A DNA stretch of 64,000 bases from CAMPKL01 sp963805925. GTDB lineage: Bacteria > Acidobacteriota > Terriglobia > Bryobacterales > UBA6623. This document shows positions 8,875 through 18,444 of the stretch, one piece after another (the first letter of the stretch is position 1; every line of letters starts with the position of its first letter). The notes below the pieces were generated by a model. That model was given only the letters and a program-made list of their open reading frames with translations, ran no database searches and was not told where the DNA came from. The stretch covers positions 248,001-312,000 of the forward strand of contig CAWDWB010000007.1 of assembly GCA_963805925.1 (NCBI GenBank). Direction: 5' to 3'. The position numbers were made by a program, and so were the translations under genes.

Positions 8875-8900
8875 AAAAAAGGCGGCCCCTAGGGGCCGCC
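8875..8900 (-). terminator. rpoD terminator
   Basis: A perfect 20-bp palindrome (10-bp arms, GGCGGCCCCT / AGGGGCCGCC) is followed on the minus strand by six T, 30 bases after the rpoD stop codon. It has no T-run on the plus strand. Confidence 0.9.
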
Positions 8901-8930
8901 AACACCAGTGCTTAGGTTTCGTTTGGTTGG

Positions 8931-10436
8931 TTACTGCCGGGAGGCGATCAGCGCTCTGAGTACCTGCGCATACTCGGGCTCGGAGAGCGTCTGCAGCGCC
9001 TTCGCCTCGATCTGGCGGATACGTTCGCGGGTCAACTCGAACGCTTTGCCGATCTCTTGCAGCGTGTGCTCGCGCTCGAAGCCGATGCCGAAGCGCATCC
9101 GCAGGACGCGCTCTTCGCTCGGCGACAAGGTTCGCAGCAGGGCCGCGGTCTTGACCTTCAGGTCGCGTGCGATCAGGTCTTCGACCGGCGAGTGCGCGTT
9201 GGGATCTTCGAGAAGATCTTCGAGCGCGGACTCTTGGTCGCGACCCACGCGAGTCTCCAACGAGACCGGCGTGCGCGAGATCGACCGCAACACTTCGACC
9301 TTGTCGACCGTGGTCTCCATGCGTTCGGCGATCTCCGTGTTCGTCGGCGGCCGTCCGTATTCCTTCTCTAGGCCGCGAATGGCCCGTAGGAACTTGTTGA
9401 GTTGCTCGTTCATGTGAACGGGGATACGCACCGTTCTGGATTGGTCCGCCAGGGCGCGCGTAATCGCTTGGCGAATCCACCAAGTCGCGTAGGTCGAGAA
9501 CTTGAAACCCCGGTGGTAGTCAAACTTCTCGGCTGCGCGCGTCAGGCCGATGTTGCCTTCCTGAATCAGGTCGAGCAAGTGCAGCCCGCGCTTGATGTAT
9601 TTCTTGGCGACCGAGACCACCAAGCGTAGGTTGGCCGCGACCAAGTCGCTCTTGGCGGCTTCGTTGAGGGCGCGGCCCTCGGCAACGCGGCGCAAGGCGT
9701 GTTCGAGCTGTTCGCTCGACATGGCCAGCACCGGCACGGCTTCCTTGATCTTCTTCGAACGGGAGGCTCGGGCCTGGTCTGTCGCTTTGGCTGCGGCGCG
9801 CAACGAGGTCTTGGTCGCCAAGAACTCGTCACTCAACTCTCGCCATAAATCCATGCGCAACGGCAGCGCCAGAATCTGCTTCTGCAACTCGATGGTCTTA
9901 CGGTCGAGCTTCCAGCGCCAGGTGCGCCGCTGAGCGGCCCTGGCACGCGAATTCGGCTGCTTGCGCAGCAATTTCTGGACTTCCTTGATCAGGCTCGCAG
10001 TCGCCTCAAGGCCGTTGTGTAACTCTTTATTGAGCTTCTTCGCCTGGGCGGCATCGGCGCCGGCATCGATGAACTGACGGAAGCGGTTGGGACGCAACTC
10101 CAAATCTTCGTGGATCGCCAGGAGCTTTTCCCACAACCATGGCGTACGAGCCAAGCCCTTGCGCAACTTCTTGTCGCCGCGCTCCATGCGCCGCGCGAGA
10201 CGGATCTCGCCTTCCTTGCTGAGCAGCGGGACCGCTCCCATCTCACTCAGATACAGGCGTACGCTATCCTCCGCCGGAGACGCCTCTTCGTACTCGGTGG
10301 GATCTACGCCTTCGTCCACGACAGGCCGCGACCAGGAGGTCGTGGCCAACTCTTGGGTCTCGTCCGCTTCCTCGACGTCAGGTCCGAGGGGCATGCGGGC
10401 GTCGTCAGTCCCTATCTCTCTTGATTGCAGCGCCAT
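8931..10436 (-). CDS. rpoD: RNA polymerase primary sigma factor RpoD (sigma-70)
   Basis: The 501-residue protein has region 1.2 (DSVRLYLSEMGAVPLLSKEG), a long insertion between 1.2 and 2.1, then region 2 with NLRLVVSVAKKY, LDLIQEGNIGL and KFSTYATWWIRQAI (the -10 recognition helix). Region 3 follows, and region 4 with the helix-turn-helix LQEIGKAFELTRERIRQIEAKAL for the -35 element. The N-terminal ~55 residues are acidic but do not look like a complete region 1.1. It is the housekeeping sigma type rather than an alternative factor because of the complete region 2-4 match. A strong Shine-Dalgarno (AAGGAGGT) sits 17 bases before the ATG, farther than usual, with no in-frame start closer to it. 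Confidence 0.95.
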   Translation of the reverse strand: MALQSREIGTDDARMPLGPDVEEADETQELATTSWSRPVVDEGVDPTEYEEASPAEDSVRLYLSEMGAVPLLSKEGEIRLARRMERGDKKLRKGLARTPWLWEKLLAIHEDLELRPNRFRQFIDAGADAAQAKKLNKELHNGLEATASLIKEVQKLLRKQPNSRARAAQRRTWRWKLDRKTIELQKQILALPLRMDLWRELSDEFLATKTSLRAAAKATDQARASRSKKIKEAVPVLAMSSEQLEHALRRVAEGRALNEAAKSDLVAANLRLVVSVAKKYIKRGLHLLDLIQEGNIGLTRAAEKFDYHRGFKFSTYATWWIRQAITRALADQSRTVRIPVHMNEQLNKFLRAIRGLEKEYGRPPTNTEIAERMETTVDKVEVLRSISRTPVSLETRVGRDQESALEDLLEDPNAHSPVEDLIARDLKVKTAALLRTLSPSEERVLRMRFGIGFEREHTLQEIGKAFELTRERIRQIEAKALQTLSEPEYAQVLRALIASRQ

Positions 10437-10788
10437 AATGTGCTTCCCGCTCTACCTCCTTCTCTTTGATGAGTGAGAGCCCCAGATGGTTGCAGCCCCT
10501 TCTAACTTCATCGGTCACTCGCGTCAGAAACAATCGATCCTCTTCAATCGAATTCGCTTCATGAATCTAAGACGAGCGAGAAGACGAAATGGCGCCTAAA
10601 AACACACGAAAACTTCACTGCTTCGTTCGTCTGAGCACCTTGTTTCGTCACGCAGGAAACCAAATTGGCCGCGCACAGCTGTTATGTCGTTTGTTTAGAG
10701 TTACTTAAGAAATCCGCCCGGATCTAGCAAATGAGTGTTAAACCCTACATTGCCGGCGGCGCAAGGGCGGCGCGGCGGCGCTGATAAT
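10437..10788. other. divergent intergenic region between rpoD and dus
   Basis: This ~350-base region holds the upstream signals of both rpoD (minus) and dus (plus) and is clearly more AT-rich than its flanks. A direct repeat CAATCGA occurs at 10531 and 10545 (14-bp period). I see no convincing promoter hexamer pair and no RNA gene. Confidence 0.5.
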
Positions 10789-11838
10789 ATGGACAAAGTG
10801 ATTGAAGTACCGCAAAAGTTGTGTTTTGGCGCCCTGGAGCTAACGCCGGCGGTGACCCTAGCTCCGATGGCCGGGGTCACGGATACCGTCTTCCGCCGAT
10901 TTATCAGGAACTTAGGCGGTTGCGGCCTGATCATGACCGAGTTCACCAGCTCGGAAGGCGTCATCGCCGACGACAAACGCAAGAAAGCGGGCCAGAAAAC
11001 GGTCCGCCGCAACAGCTTCAACTACCTCTATTACGAGCAAGACGAACACCCGATCGTGGCCCAGCTGTTCGGCTCGGACCCGGCCACGTTGGCCGACGCG
11101 GCGCGGGTCGTCGAAGACCTAGGTTTCGACGGCGTCGACCTGAACTTCGGCTGCCCGGTCAAGAAGGTCACCACCTGCAACGGCGGTTCTGGATTACTCA
11201 GGGATCTGCCGCTGATCCGGCAAATTTTGGAACAAGTACGGGCAGCGGTATCGATTCCGTTTACCTGCAAGTTCCGGACCGGCTGGAGCGACGCGGAAAT
11301 CGTCTCCTGCGAAGTCGGTCGACTCGCCGAAGACTGCGGGCTGCAGGGCGTGGCGCTGCACGGCCGCACCCGCGAGCAAGGTTACGCCGGCAACGCCAAC
11401 TGGGACCGGATCGCTGAACTGAAACAAGCCGTGTCGATTCCGGTCGTCGGCAACGGCGACGTGTTCAGCCCCGAGGACGCTGTGCGGATGTTCCAGTACA
11501 CGGGTTGTGACGGGGTGATGATCGGCCGGGCGGCGGCATCGAATCCCTGGATTTTCCGGCAGATTCAGCAGTACGTCGCCACCGGCGAATACGACCAGCC
11601 GACCGAACAGGATCGCTACGAAATGATCCGCGACTACTACCAGATGCTGCTGAATCGCGGCGACCGCATCTCGGGACGGGTCGACGGGAAGATGAAGCAG
11701 TTCGCCACCTACTTCACGCGCGGCGTTCGCAACGGCTCGCAGCTGCGCAAGGCGATCTATCGCTGCGGCGACCCGCAACAGGTCGTCGACACCGTCGAGC
11801 GCTTCTTTGAAGAGCAGTTGACGACAGAAGCAGCCTAA
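10789..11838 (+). CDS. dus: tRNA-dihydrouridine synthase (Dus family)
   Basis: Dus enzymes use FMN and NADPH to reduce specific uridines in tRNA to dihydrouridine. This 349-residue TIM-barrel protein has LAPMAGVTD near the N-terminus, the conserved NFGCPVKKV block carrying the family cysteine, TCKFRTGW, and the FMN phosphate-binding tail VVGNGDVFSPEDA and GVMIGRAA. It is most like the DusB group in overall pattern, but the subfamily is not certain. I prefer the ATG at 10789 to a GTG at 10735, because conserved sequence starts just after it. The gene ends in a 4-base overlap with the convergent cupin gene. Confidence 0.92.
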   Translation: MDKVIEVPQKLCFGALELTPAVTLAPMAGVTDTVFRRFIRNLGGCGLIMTEFTSSEGVIADDKRKKAGQKTVRRNSFNYLYYEQDEHPIVAQLFGSDPATLADAARVVEDLGFDGVDLNFGCPVKKVTTCNGGSGLLRDLPLIRQILEQVRAAVSIPFTCKFRTGWSDAEIVSCEVGRLAEDCGLQGVALHGRTREQGYAGNANWDRIAELKQAVSIPVVGNGDVFSPEDAVRMFQYTGCDGVMIGRAAASNPWIFRQIQQYVATGEYDQPTEQDRYEMIRDYYQMLLNRGDRISGRVDGKMKQFATYFTRGVRNGSQLRKAIYRCGDPQQVVDTVERFFEEQLTTEAA

Positions 11839-12293
11839 GGGGCTTTCTTCACTTTCACGATCAGGTAGGTGATCGGCTTGTCGGGCGCGACGACCACCTG
11901 GTGGGCCGTTCCTGGCGGGATGTTGACGACGTCCCCGGCTTGCAGTTCAATTTGGCGCCCCCCTTCGACTCCCGTACCGCGCATTTCCCCCGGGGAATCG
12001 ACGCGAGAGCCGGTCAGCTTGCCGCCGACCAGCAAGGTCGCCGAGCCGGATTGCACAACGTAGAAATCCGTCCATTCGGCGTGAGTTTCCGATGGACCGC
12101 TAGCCTCGCGGTAGAGCATCAGCACATTGTGGTTGCCGAACTCGCCCAATGTCTTCAGCGCGTAATGGTCGGCGTTGAGACTCTTCGTCAGGTCAACCTT
12201 GTTCGTACTCAGTTCCGCGTCGGGCCAGATGACGGCATCGTCGGCAGCAACCAGAGGCAGTGCAAGAAGGGCGGCGAGCAACAGAGTACGCAT
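11835..12293 (-). CDS. exported cupin-domain protein
   Basis: The 152-residue protein starts with a signal peptide (MRTLLLAALLALPLVAADD) and then folds as a single cupin. The first cupin motif is represented by SETHAEWTDFYVVQSGSATL and the second by LQAGDVVNIPPGTAHQVV, where the histidines and acidic residue can bind a metal. Cupins of this size are diverse in function, so no substrate is proposed. An AGGAGA ribosome site lies seven bases before the ATG at 12293, which favours it over a TTG one codon upstream. Its 3' end overlaps dus by four bases in convergent orientation. Confidence 0.75.
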   Translation of the reverse strand: MRTLLLAALLALPLVAADDAVIWPDAELSTNKVDLTKSLNADHYALKTLGEFGNHNVLMLYREASGPSETHAEWTDFYVVQSGSATLLVGGKLTGSRVDSPGEMRGTGVEGGRQIELQAGDVVNIPPGTAHQVVVAPDKPITYLIVKVKKAP

Positions 12294-12323
12294 CAAAAAT
12301 CTCCTGGAAAGCGAAGCGACCTG

Positions 12324-12944
12324 CTAGTTTAATCGCTCCACCTCGACGCGCAGACGATCGGTCGACGGCAGCGCGGCAATCGTACCGGCCATCAGCATCG
12401 TCGCCTCGACCTCGGTCGACGCCTGCTCTGCCAACGGCTCCGCAAGCGTGACTTCAAAGGTCGCCAGCGGTGACGCGGTTATGGGCGCGTCGACGGTATT
12501 CAACTTGACCGCCAGATGCACGCCATAAAGTTCGCGATTGCTGTGATTGATGACCACAGCCTGCACCAGCGGGGTGAACTGGTCGTCGTAGCGAAAGCGC
12601 AGACCAGTGACTTCAATCGGCCCGGCAAGCCCGCTCCCGCCGGTCACGGTCGATTCGGCGATGGCGTCTTCGGGAAGATCCTCTAGCACTAGGCCGCGCG
12701 GCTGCGAGAAGTAGACAGCGAGGCCAACGGCGGCAATCAGCGCGACCACAAAGAGTGCCAGGTGGGTCGGCTTCAACGCGAAAGGCGCGGCTTTGGGCGC
12801 GGGGGCGGGCGTTTCTTTCAAGCGCGGAAGCTTGTCGGCGGTATCGTCGGTCGAATCCACCTCGAACTTCTTTTGGCAGCGCGGGCAACTCTTCTCCGCC
12901 ACATCGACTTCTGCTCCGCATTGAGGACATACCCAAGTAAACAT
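12324..12944 (-). CDS. zinc-ribbon membrane protein of unknown function
   Basis: The 206-residue protein opens with a zinc ribbon (FTWVCPQCGAEV, then SCPRCQKKF, two CxxC pairs). A Pro/Ala-rich linker follows, then one membrane helix (LALFVVALIAAVGLAVYF) and a ~120-residue domain predicted to be outside the membrane. The last part (VQAVVINHSNRELYGVHLAVKL and later VEATMLMAG) has an immunoglobulin-like strand pattern seen in proteins with DUF3426-type domains; that match is inference. I chose the ATG at 12944 because it directly precedes the zinc ribbon. It lies 66 bases from uvrC on the opposite strand. Confidence 0.65.
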   Translation of the reverse strand: MFTWVCPQCGAEVDVAEKSCPRCQKKFEVDSTDDTADKLPRLKETPAPAPKAAPFALKPTHLALFVVALIAAVGLAVYFSQPRGLVLEDLPEDAIAESTVTGGSGLAGPIEVTGLRFRYDDQFTPLVQAVVINHSNRELYGVHLAVKLNTVDAPITASPLATFEVTLAEPLAEQASTEVEATMLMAGTIAALPSTDRLRVEVERLN

Positions 12945-13009
12945 GCACGCCGCCTTGAGGCCGAATTTTAGCACTCGACCCGTTCGATAGAATCGAGTGC
13001 AGTAGTCCG

Positions 13010-14866
13010 GTGAACCCCTTCCGTCCCGAGCGCTGGGAAAAACTCAAGCAGACCGCGTCCGCCATGCCGGCCGGCCCGGGCGTCTACCTATATAAAGACG
13101 CCCAAGGCGAGGTGATCTATGTCGGCAAGGCCAAGAATCTGCGCAGCCGTGTGCGCAGTTACTTCCTCGAAGAGAAGCTCGCCGACGCCAAAACCAACTC
13201 GCTGCTCTCTGACGCCTATGACATCGAATACATCGCCGTCGGCAACGAGAAAGAGGCCCTGGCGCTTGAGAACAATCTCATCAAGCGACGCCAGCCACGC
13301 TTCAACATCCTGCTACGCGACGACAAGACCTATCCCTATATCAAGCTGACGGCCGAGAGATGGCCTCGCATCTACGTCACACGGCGCATCCGCAAAGACG
13401 GCGCCAGCTACTTCGGACCCTACTTTCCCGCGAATCTCGCTCATCGTCTGGTGCACTTCATTCATCGCCACTTTCAGATCCCTTCGTGCCGCATCGACCT
13501 CAAGCGCTTCCATCCGCGGCCCTGCTTGGAGTTCCACATCAACCGTTGTTTGGGGCCTTGCACCGAGGGGCTCACCGACGACGCGAGCTACGGCGAGGCC
13601 GTGGCGGATGTCCGCGCCTTCCTCGAAGGCCGGCGATCGGACCTCGCCAAAGTCCTGCGGCAGCGCATGTTGGAGGCCTCCGAACGCACCGAGTTTGAGC
13701 GGGCGGCGAAGCTTCGCGACCTGATCGCCACGGTGGAGGAAATGGACGAGCGCCAGAGGATGGCCGCGGCTGAAGGCGACGACGTCGATATTTACGGCGT
13801 CTATGCTGAGCCTCCGTTGGCCGCGGCGAATCTGTTCCACGTCCGCAACGGGCGCGTCGTCGACCGCCGGGAGTATTTCTGGGAAGAGCTGCCCGAGTAC
13901 GACCTCAGCCAGTTCCTGAGCAACCTGTTGGCGCAGATCTACTTGGACGCGCAGTACGTCCCGTCGCTGATCTCCGTGCCCGAACCGTTTGAGGACCAAG
14001 AGATCCTGGCCGAACTGCTGACCGAAAAGCGCGGCCGCAAGGTGGAGATATTCACGCCCCAGCGCGGCACGAAAAAAGCCATGCTCGATCTCGCCGTGAG
14101 CAACGCGCGGCACGCCTTCGAACAGCGCTTCCGGGTGCTGAAGCCATCCGCCGAGAGACTCATCGCGGCCTGGCGAGAGACCTTCAACCTGCCCGATCCC
14201 GAGGACGACAAAGCTGTCGCCCGGGTGGAATGCTTCGACATCTCGCACATCCAGGGCAGCGACGTGGTGGCTTCAATGGTCGTCTGGGAAAACGGCCGGA
14301 TGAAGAAGTCCGACTACCGTAAGTTCATCGTCCGGCGCGCTGAGGGGCAAGGAAAGTATGGCAACGACGACTTCGCCTCGATGCGCGAGGTGGTTGAGAG
14401 GCGCTATTCGCGTCTACAAACCGAAGGCAAACCCTTCCCCTCACTGGTGCTGATCGACGGCGGCATCGGACAACTCCATGCCGCGGCAACCGCCTTGGAA
14501 GCGATCGGAGCCAGCGCCCAGCCCGTGGCCGCGATCGCCAAGAAGGAAGAGTTGATCTACTTGTTGGGTCAAGAAAACGAGCCCATCCGCCTCGATCGTT
14601 TCTCGCCGCTGCTGCGGATGATCCAACAGATTCGCGACGAAGCCCATCGATTCGCTGTGACCTTCCACCGCCAAAGACGCAAGGCCAGCCGGATTCACTC
14701 GGAGCTGACGGGTATCCCCGGCATCGGCGAGAAGACCTCTCAGGCGCTGCTGCGCTCCTTCGGCAGCGTCAAGCGAGTGCGGTCGGCATCGGAAGAGGAG
14801 CTGCGCTCCGTAGTCTCCGCTTCGCAGGCCGCTGCAGTTCGACAATACTTCGCCCCAAGCGAGTAA
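13010..14866 (+). CDS. uvrC: excinuclease ABC subunit C
   Basis: UvrC makes the 3' and 5' incisions around DNA lesions in nucleotide excision repair, acting with UvrA and UvrB. The 618-residue product has the GIY-YIG nuclease domain at the N-terminus (PAGPGVYLYKDAQGEVIYVG), a central UVR motif (RTEFERAAKLRDLIATVEEM) that contacts UvrB, the RNase-H-like 5' nuclease domain (VECFDISHIQGSDVVASMVV, and later LVLIDGGIGQLHAA), and a C-terminal helix-hairpin-helix pair (LTGIPGIGEKTSQALL). The start is GTG at 13010. Length and domain order are typical. Confidence 0.95.
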   Translation: MNPFRPERWEKLKQTASAMPAGPGVYLYKDAQGEVIYVGKAKNLRSRVRSYFLEEKLADAKTNSLLSDAYDIEYIAVGNEKEALALENNLIKRRQPRFNILLRDDKTYPYIKLTAERWPRIYVTRRIRKDGASYFGPYFPANLAHRLVHFIHRHFQIPSCRIDLKRFHPRPCLEFHINRCLGPCTEGLTDDASYGEAVADVRAFLEGRRSDLAKVLRQRMLEASERTEFERAAKLRDLIATVEEMDERQRMAAAEGDDVDIYGVYAEPPLAAANLFHVRNGRVVDRREYFWEELPEYDLSQFLSNLLAQIYLDAQYVPSLISVPEPFEDQEILAELLTEKRGRKVEIFTPQRGTKKAMLDLAVSNARHAFEQRFRVLKPSAERLIAAWRETFNLPDPEDDKAVARVECFDISHIQGSDVVASMVVWENGRMKKSDYRKFIVRRAEGQGKYGNDDFASMREVVERRYSRLQTEGKPFPSLVLIDGGIGQLHAAATALEAIGASAQPVAAIAKKEELIYLLGQENEPIRLDRFSPLLRMIQQIRDEAHRFAVTFHRQRRKASRIHSELTGIPGIGEKTSQALLRSFGSVKRVRSASEEELRSVVSASQAAAVRQYFAPSE

Positions 14867-15013
14867 GCGGCGGCAAAACTGTTTACATCTGGGCGCCGCA
14901 TCCGCAGTTGTTAAGGATGTGTAAACTGTATACCCATGACGCTCGTTATCAGCGGACGCACTCGGTAGACGTGCACTAAATAGGCCAGCACAGGCTGCGA
15001 CTGCTGGGGGGAT

Positions 15014-18000
15014 ATGATGTCGCGTTGCTCAATCATTGTCCGGGCCATTCTCGCGTTCAGCTTGATGGCGGTCCTGCCGGGCACAGCCGGGGCCCAGGCG
15101 GTGACGCAAGCGCAGCGGGCTGAGCGCGCGGGACGTACGCAAGAGGCGCGTGAACTGTTGGCAAGGGCCGCCGCTGAGAGCTCCTCGAACGCCGAGGCGC
15201 AGCTTGCCTACGCCGAGTTCCTGGACCGTTACGGAGACCCGGGCGCGCTAGCGGTCTACCAAACCGCGCTACGCGCGGCCCCATCGAACGAACTGAAGCA
15301 GCTCATCGCTAAACGACTCGCCGTCTTGGCCCTCGAAGCGGGTAATCAAGCTGCCGCAGAGTCAGCAGCAGCAGCCTACAGCCAGGCCGGAGGCGTGGGT
15401 TGGGACCAAGCATCGAGCCGCATCGGAGCTGGTGCGGATCTCGAAACCAGCGATTTCGGCGTGGCCGAGATCCCCGGCGTTTTGGACGGCTTCCTACGTA
15501 TGGCAGCGCTTTCCACTGACCTCCAACCGGAACAACTTCTGCCTGCTCTGGCGAAGAACATTGTGACCCGCGGCTATAGCGTGAGGTTGGATTCGCAGCG
15601 CGAGACCGAATACTTGAAGCTCATCCAACAGTACCTGAGCCAGGCGCGGGAGTTGAGGCAATTTGCCGGCGATAACAACACCCTGGACGTGCCGGCTTGC
15701 GAGTCAGCCGAGACGGCGCAGATTCTGAAAACGCTCGGCTACCGGCTGCGCAGTGAATGCGGGCCCGAGGCGGTGCTCGAAACGGTCAACCCGAGCCGCG
15801 CATTCCTATCGATCGATTCCGCCTTCCCCTTGTCCGAACTGGAAGACGCCTACCGTCGTGACGCGGAGTTCCACCTGCCCTACGGAGTGACCCGCATTCC
15901 GGTGCTGTTCGGCCCCGAGTACTGGACTGCAGCGGCAACGCCAGGGAACGAAGGCGACTTCATCGATGTGTTCTTGTCGGATCCGGTGCTGGCCCGGCTG
16001 TACTCCGCCCTAACGAAGATGAACAGGCCCACGGCGATAGCCCTGCGCCAGGCTGTACCCGTCGCAACTCTCAAGAACTACGCCCCAGTTCTCGATTTCT
16101 TCGGGGAGAGCTTTGAGATCCGCAACGGGCAGGCCGTTACGCCCGGCGGCGCGAGGGCGCGAGCCAAGTGGGAGGATCTAGCGGGGGTTTCACCCGATAA
16201 GGGCGCCGCATTTTTCGAAGCACTCATTCAGCAAGACGATGGTTGGATGGCAGCCTACTTCGATGCCATGACCCGCGTCTCGGGCGCGGCGGAAGCGTAC
16301 TTGGGCGAACCTCGGCGCATGGATCGTTTTTACAGAGCGCTGCGAGGCCAGGTGACAAGTCCCGGGCCGGCGCGGCCGATTTTCCGAGCGACCGGCGACT
16401 TATTACTGCTCGCAACCCGGCTGAACTTCGAAGCCGATGGCCAAGTTCATATCCCCGGTTCGGTCGCGGCCTGGAAGGATCTGTTCGAAAAACATCCCCA
16501 CGGCAAGTACGACGGGAAATTGACCCGCTCGGCGAAGAACTGGAGCGAGCCCGACGACGTTGTCGAGGCCCTGTTTGGGATGTCGCGCAAAGTGGTCGAG
16601 AATGAGCCGCTGGAGATTTTCCTGGCGATCACGAATCTTGAAAGGGCCCGCAGCCAACCATTCTCCAACGCAACGGTGGAGCGGCTCATCCTGGACCATC
16701 CCAGGTTCGGCGCGCAGTTCTCGTTCCTCTCCGAATCGCCTTCGCTCAGCGACCAGACCGTGATCGCCTTCCTCGATTCTATGGCTGAGATCGACAAGAT
16801 CAACAACTATGGCAGGCGCGCGGACATCGTGGGCTCGCAACAAGCGCTTGTTTCGTTGTGGCAGATCCTCGTGCGCCAGGGACAAATCGGCCTTGAAGAA
16901 GCCGACAAATCGCTGTACGACATCTCGATGAGCTTTAAAGATGTCCGTCGCAACGACGATGCGCTGTTTCAGGCCACACGAGCCGGAGTTCAGCGATTGC
17001 TCTCGGCAGCAAACGTCCAAGCCGACGCCGATCCGCATGTCGCCTTAGTCAGACTGCTCGCCGGCCGGCCAGGCCCCGGCGACGCCGGTCAGCACGAGGC
17101 GCTGGTCGAGCGCTTCAATAGCCTGTTTAACCAGCAACGTCTGGTATCGATCAAGACGCTCTTCGATTTAGCCGATCACCTCGAACGGGTATCGCGCGGC
17201 GAGAACTTCAACGTGGCGATGGCCAATCGCCTGGCCGAGACGATTTCCGACGTGCGTCTGCCGCAGTCGGAGCTATCGACCGCGGAAGCCAATGCGATCG
17301 GCATGGATAACTGGGTCGATCGGCATATCCGGGATCAGCGAGATCTCAATCTGCAAAGATTGGTCGACCGCGCAGCGGGCGATCTGGGCCAGATGCTCGA
17401 AATCCGCGGGACCATCGCGCCGATCTTACGCGATTCGCTGGTCGGGCTCGTTTACGTTTACTATTCCCCGCCCGGAGCGGAGCTGATTCGCTCCAATCCC
17501 CTCTTCGTCCGAAGCCATGATTTTTCGGGCTCCGAGGGCCGACTGTCTTGGGTGATGCCTCGCGACAGGGGCATCGGCTGGCCGGCTAGCGCCGGCGGAA
17601 GGCTCATCGGTTCGCTGGCCGGATTGCCCTACACGCTCAACGACGCCGAACAGAACTTCCTGGTGCCCACCGAGAGACAGGCGCTGATCTGGCAAGACCT
17701 CGCTCCGCAAGTTTTGCTCGGCGCGACCGTCCCGCGGTGGTGGGGCGTGAGCCGTTCCGAGTTGCACTACATTGGCCTTCATCTGCGGATGGGTCAGGCG
17801 CTGGTGGCCGAGAGCAAGTTGGACCCGCAGTTGGAGGCGAAAGTGCTGGAGGTGCTGCGGCAGCGAGTCAGCCCTTCGCGTCTCTGGCTCGTGGAGTCGC
17901 GTCTCACGGCAGGGAAGACGGCAAGTGCGATTAACGTCTTAACGCCGGCGGAGTATTTTGATCTGGCGCTGGCATTCGCGAACGGCGACTCGGCTTACGG

Positions 18001-18433
18001 TGATCCTTTCGTGTCGGAGATTCGCCGGCTTCGGGGCGAGACGCCGGAACGCTTCTCTGCGCAGCGAATTTCGTCGACCTTTGGCATCCCCCACCCGACC
18101 CTATCGGATAGCTACCGGCCCGAGTTACTTCGCTTGCCTTTATTCCCCACGATGATGGGCTTTTCTAGTCGAGCGCTGGCTGAGAGTTGGGAGTCGACGA
18201 ACCTCTACTGGGCGGCGTTGGCCGATGAGGCGCACCTGTCGCCTGCAGATTTGAACTTGCGGATTCCCGAGTGGACCCAGCAGTCTATCGAAAGGATCTT
18301 CGCCACCCATCTCGAGGACTGGCCCGCCCTCTTGCACTCGATGCGGATTGTCGGAGATCGCTACAGAGAACAGGCGCAGCGGGCGGCTTCCGCTAGCGCG
18401 GGAAGCAGTCAGCTTGTTGGTCAAGCCCGATAA
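15014..18433 (+). CDS. large exported protein of unknown function, TPR-like N-terminus
   Basis: The 1139-residue protein begins with a signal peptide (RAILAFSLMAVLPGTAGAQA). Helical repeats of tetratricopeptide type follow for about residues 30-130 (AERAGRTQEARELLARAAAE, then AQLAYAEFLDRYGD). The remaining ~1000 residues are mixed helical sequence that I cannot assign. Two ATG codons are adjacent at 15014 and 15017, with a GGGGGGA ribosome site a few bases ahead. It ends 11 bases before the VWFA-related gene, with an AAGGAG site overlapping its end, so the two are probably co-transcribed and may act together in the envelope. Similar long exported TPR proteins next to VWFA-related genes occur in Acidobacteriota (recollection, not checked here). 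Confidence 0.7.
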   Translation: MMSRCSIIVRAILAFSLMAVLPGTAGAQAVTQAQRAERAGRTQEARELLARAAAESSSNAEAQLAYAEFLDRYGDPGALAVYQTALRAAPSNELKQLIAKRLAVLALEAGNQAAAESAAAAYSQAGGVGWDQASSRIGAGADLETSDFGVAEIPGVLDGFLRMAALSTDLQPEQLLPALAKNIVTRGYSVRLDSQRETEYLKLIQQYLSQARELRQFAGDNNTLDVPACESAETAQILKTLGYRLRSECGPEAVLETVNPSRAFLSIDSAFPLSELEDAYRRDAEFHLPYGVTRIPVLFGPEYWTAAATPGNEGDFIDVFLSDPVLARLYSALTKMNRPTAIALRQAVPVATLKNYAPVLDFFGESFEIRNGQAVTPGGARARAKWEDLAGVSPDKGAAFFEALIQQDDGWMAAYFDAMTRVSGAAEAYLGEPRRMDRFYRALRGQVTSPGPARPIFRATGDLLLLATRLNFEADGQVHIPGSVAAWKDLFEKHPHGKYDGKLTRSAKNWSEPDDVVEALFGMSRKVVENEPLEIFLAITNLERARSQPFSNATVERLILDHPRFGAQFSFLSESPSLSDQTVIAFLDSMAEIDKINNYGRRADIVGSQQALVSLWQILVRQGQIGLEEADKSLYDISMSFKDVRRNDDALFQATRAGVQRLLSAANVQADADPHVALVRLLAGRPGPGDAGQHEALVERFNSLFNQQRLVSIKTLFDLADHLERVSRGENFNVAMANRLAETISDVRLPQSELSTAEANAIGMDNWVDRHIRDQRDLNLQRLVDRAAGDLGQMLEIRGTIAPILRDSLVGLVYVYYSPPGAELIRSNPLFVRSHDFSGSEGRLSWVMPRDRGIGWPASAGGRLIGSLAGLPYTLNDAEQNFLVPTERQALIWQDLAPQVLLGATVPRWWGVSRSELHYIGLHLRMGQALVAESKLDPQLEAKVLEVLRQRVSPSRLWLVESRLTAGKTASAINVLTPAEYFDLALAFANGDSAYGDPFVSEIRRLRGETPERFSAQRISSTFGIPHPTLSDSYRPELLRLPLFPTMMGFSSRALAESWESTNLYWAALADEAHLSPADLNLRIPEWTQQSIERIFATHLEDWPALLHSMRIVGDRYREQAQRAASASAGSSQLVGQAR

Positions 18434-18444
18434 GGAGTCGCACG

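Noticed and set aside
10531..10551. CAATCGA direct repeat upstream of rpoD as an operator
   Set aside because: Short and not supported by any symmetry or known factor; could be chance.
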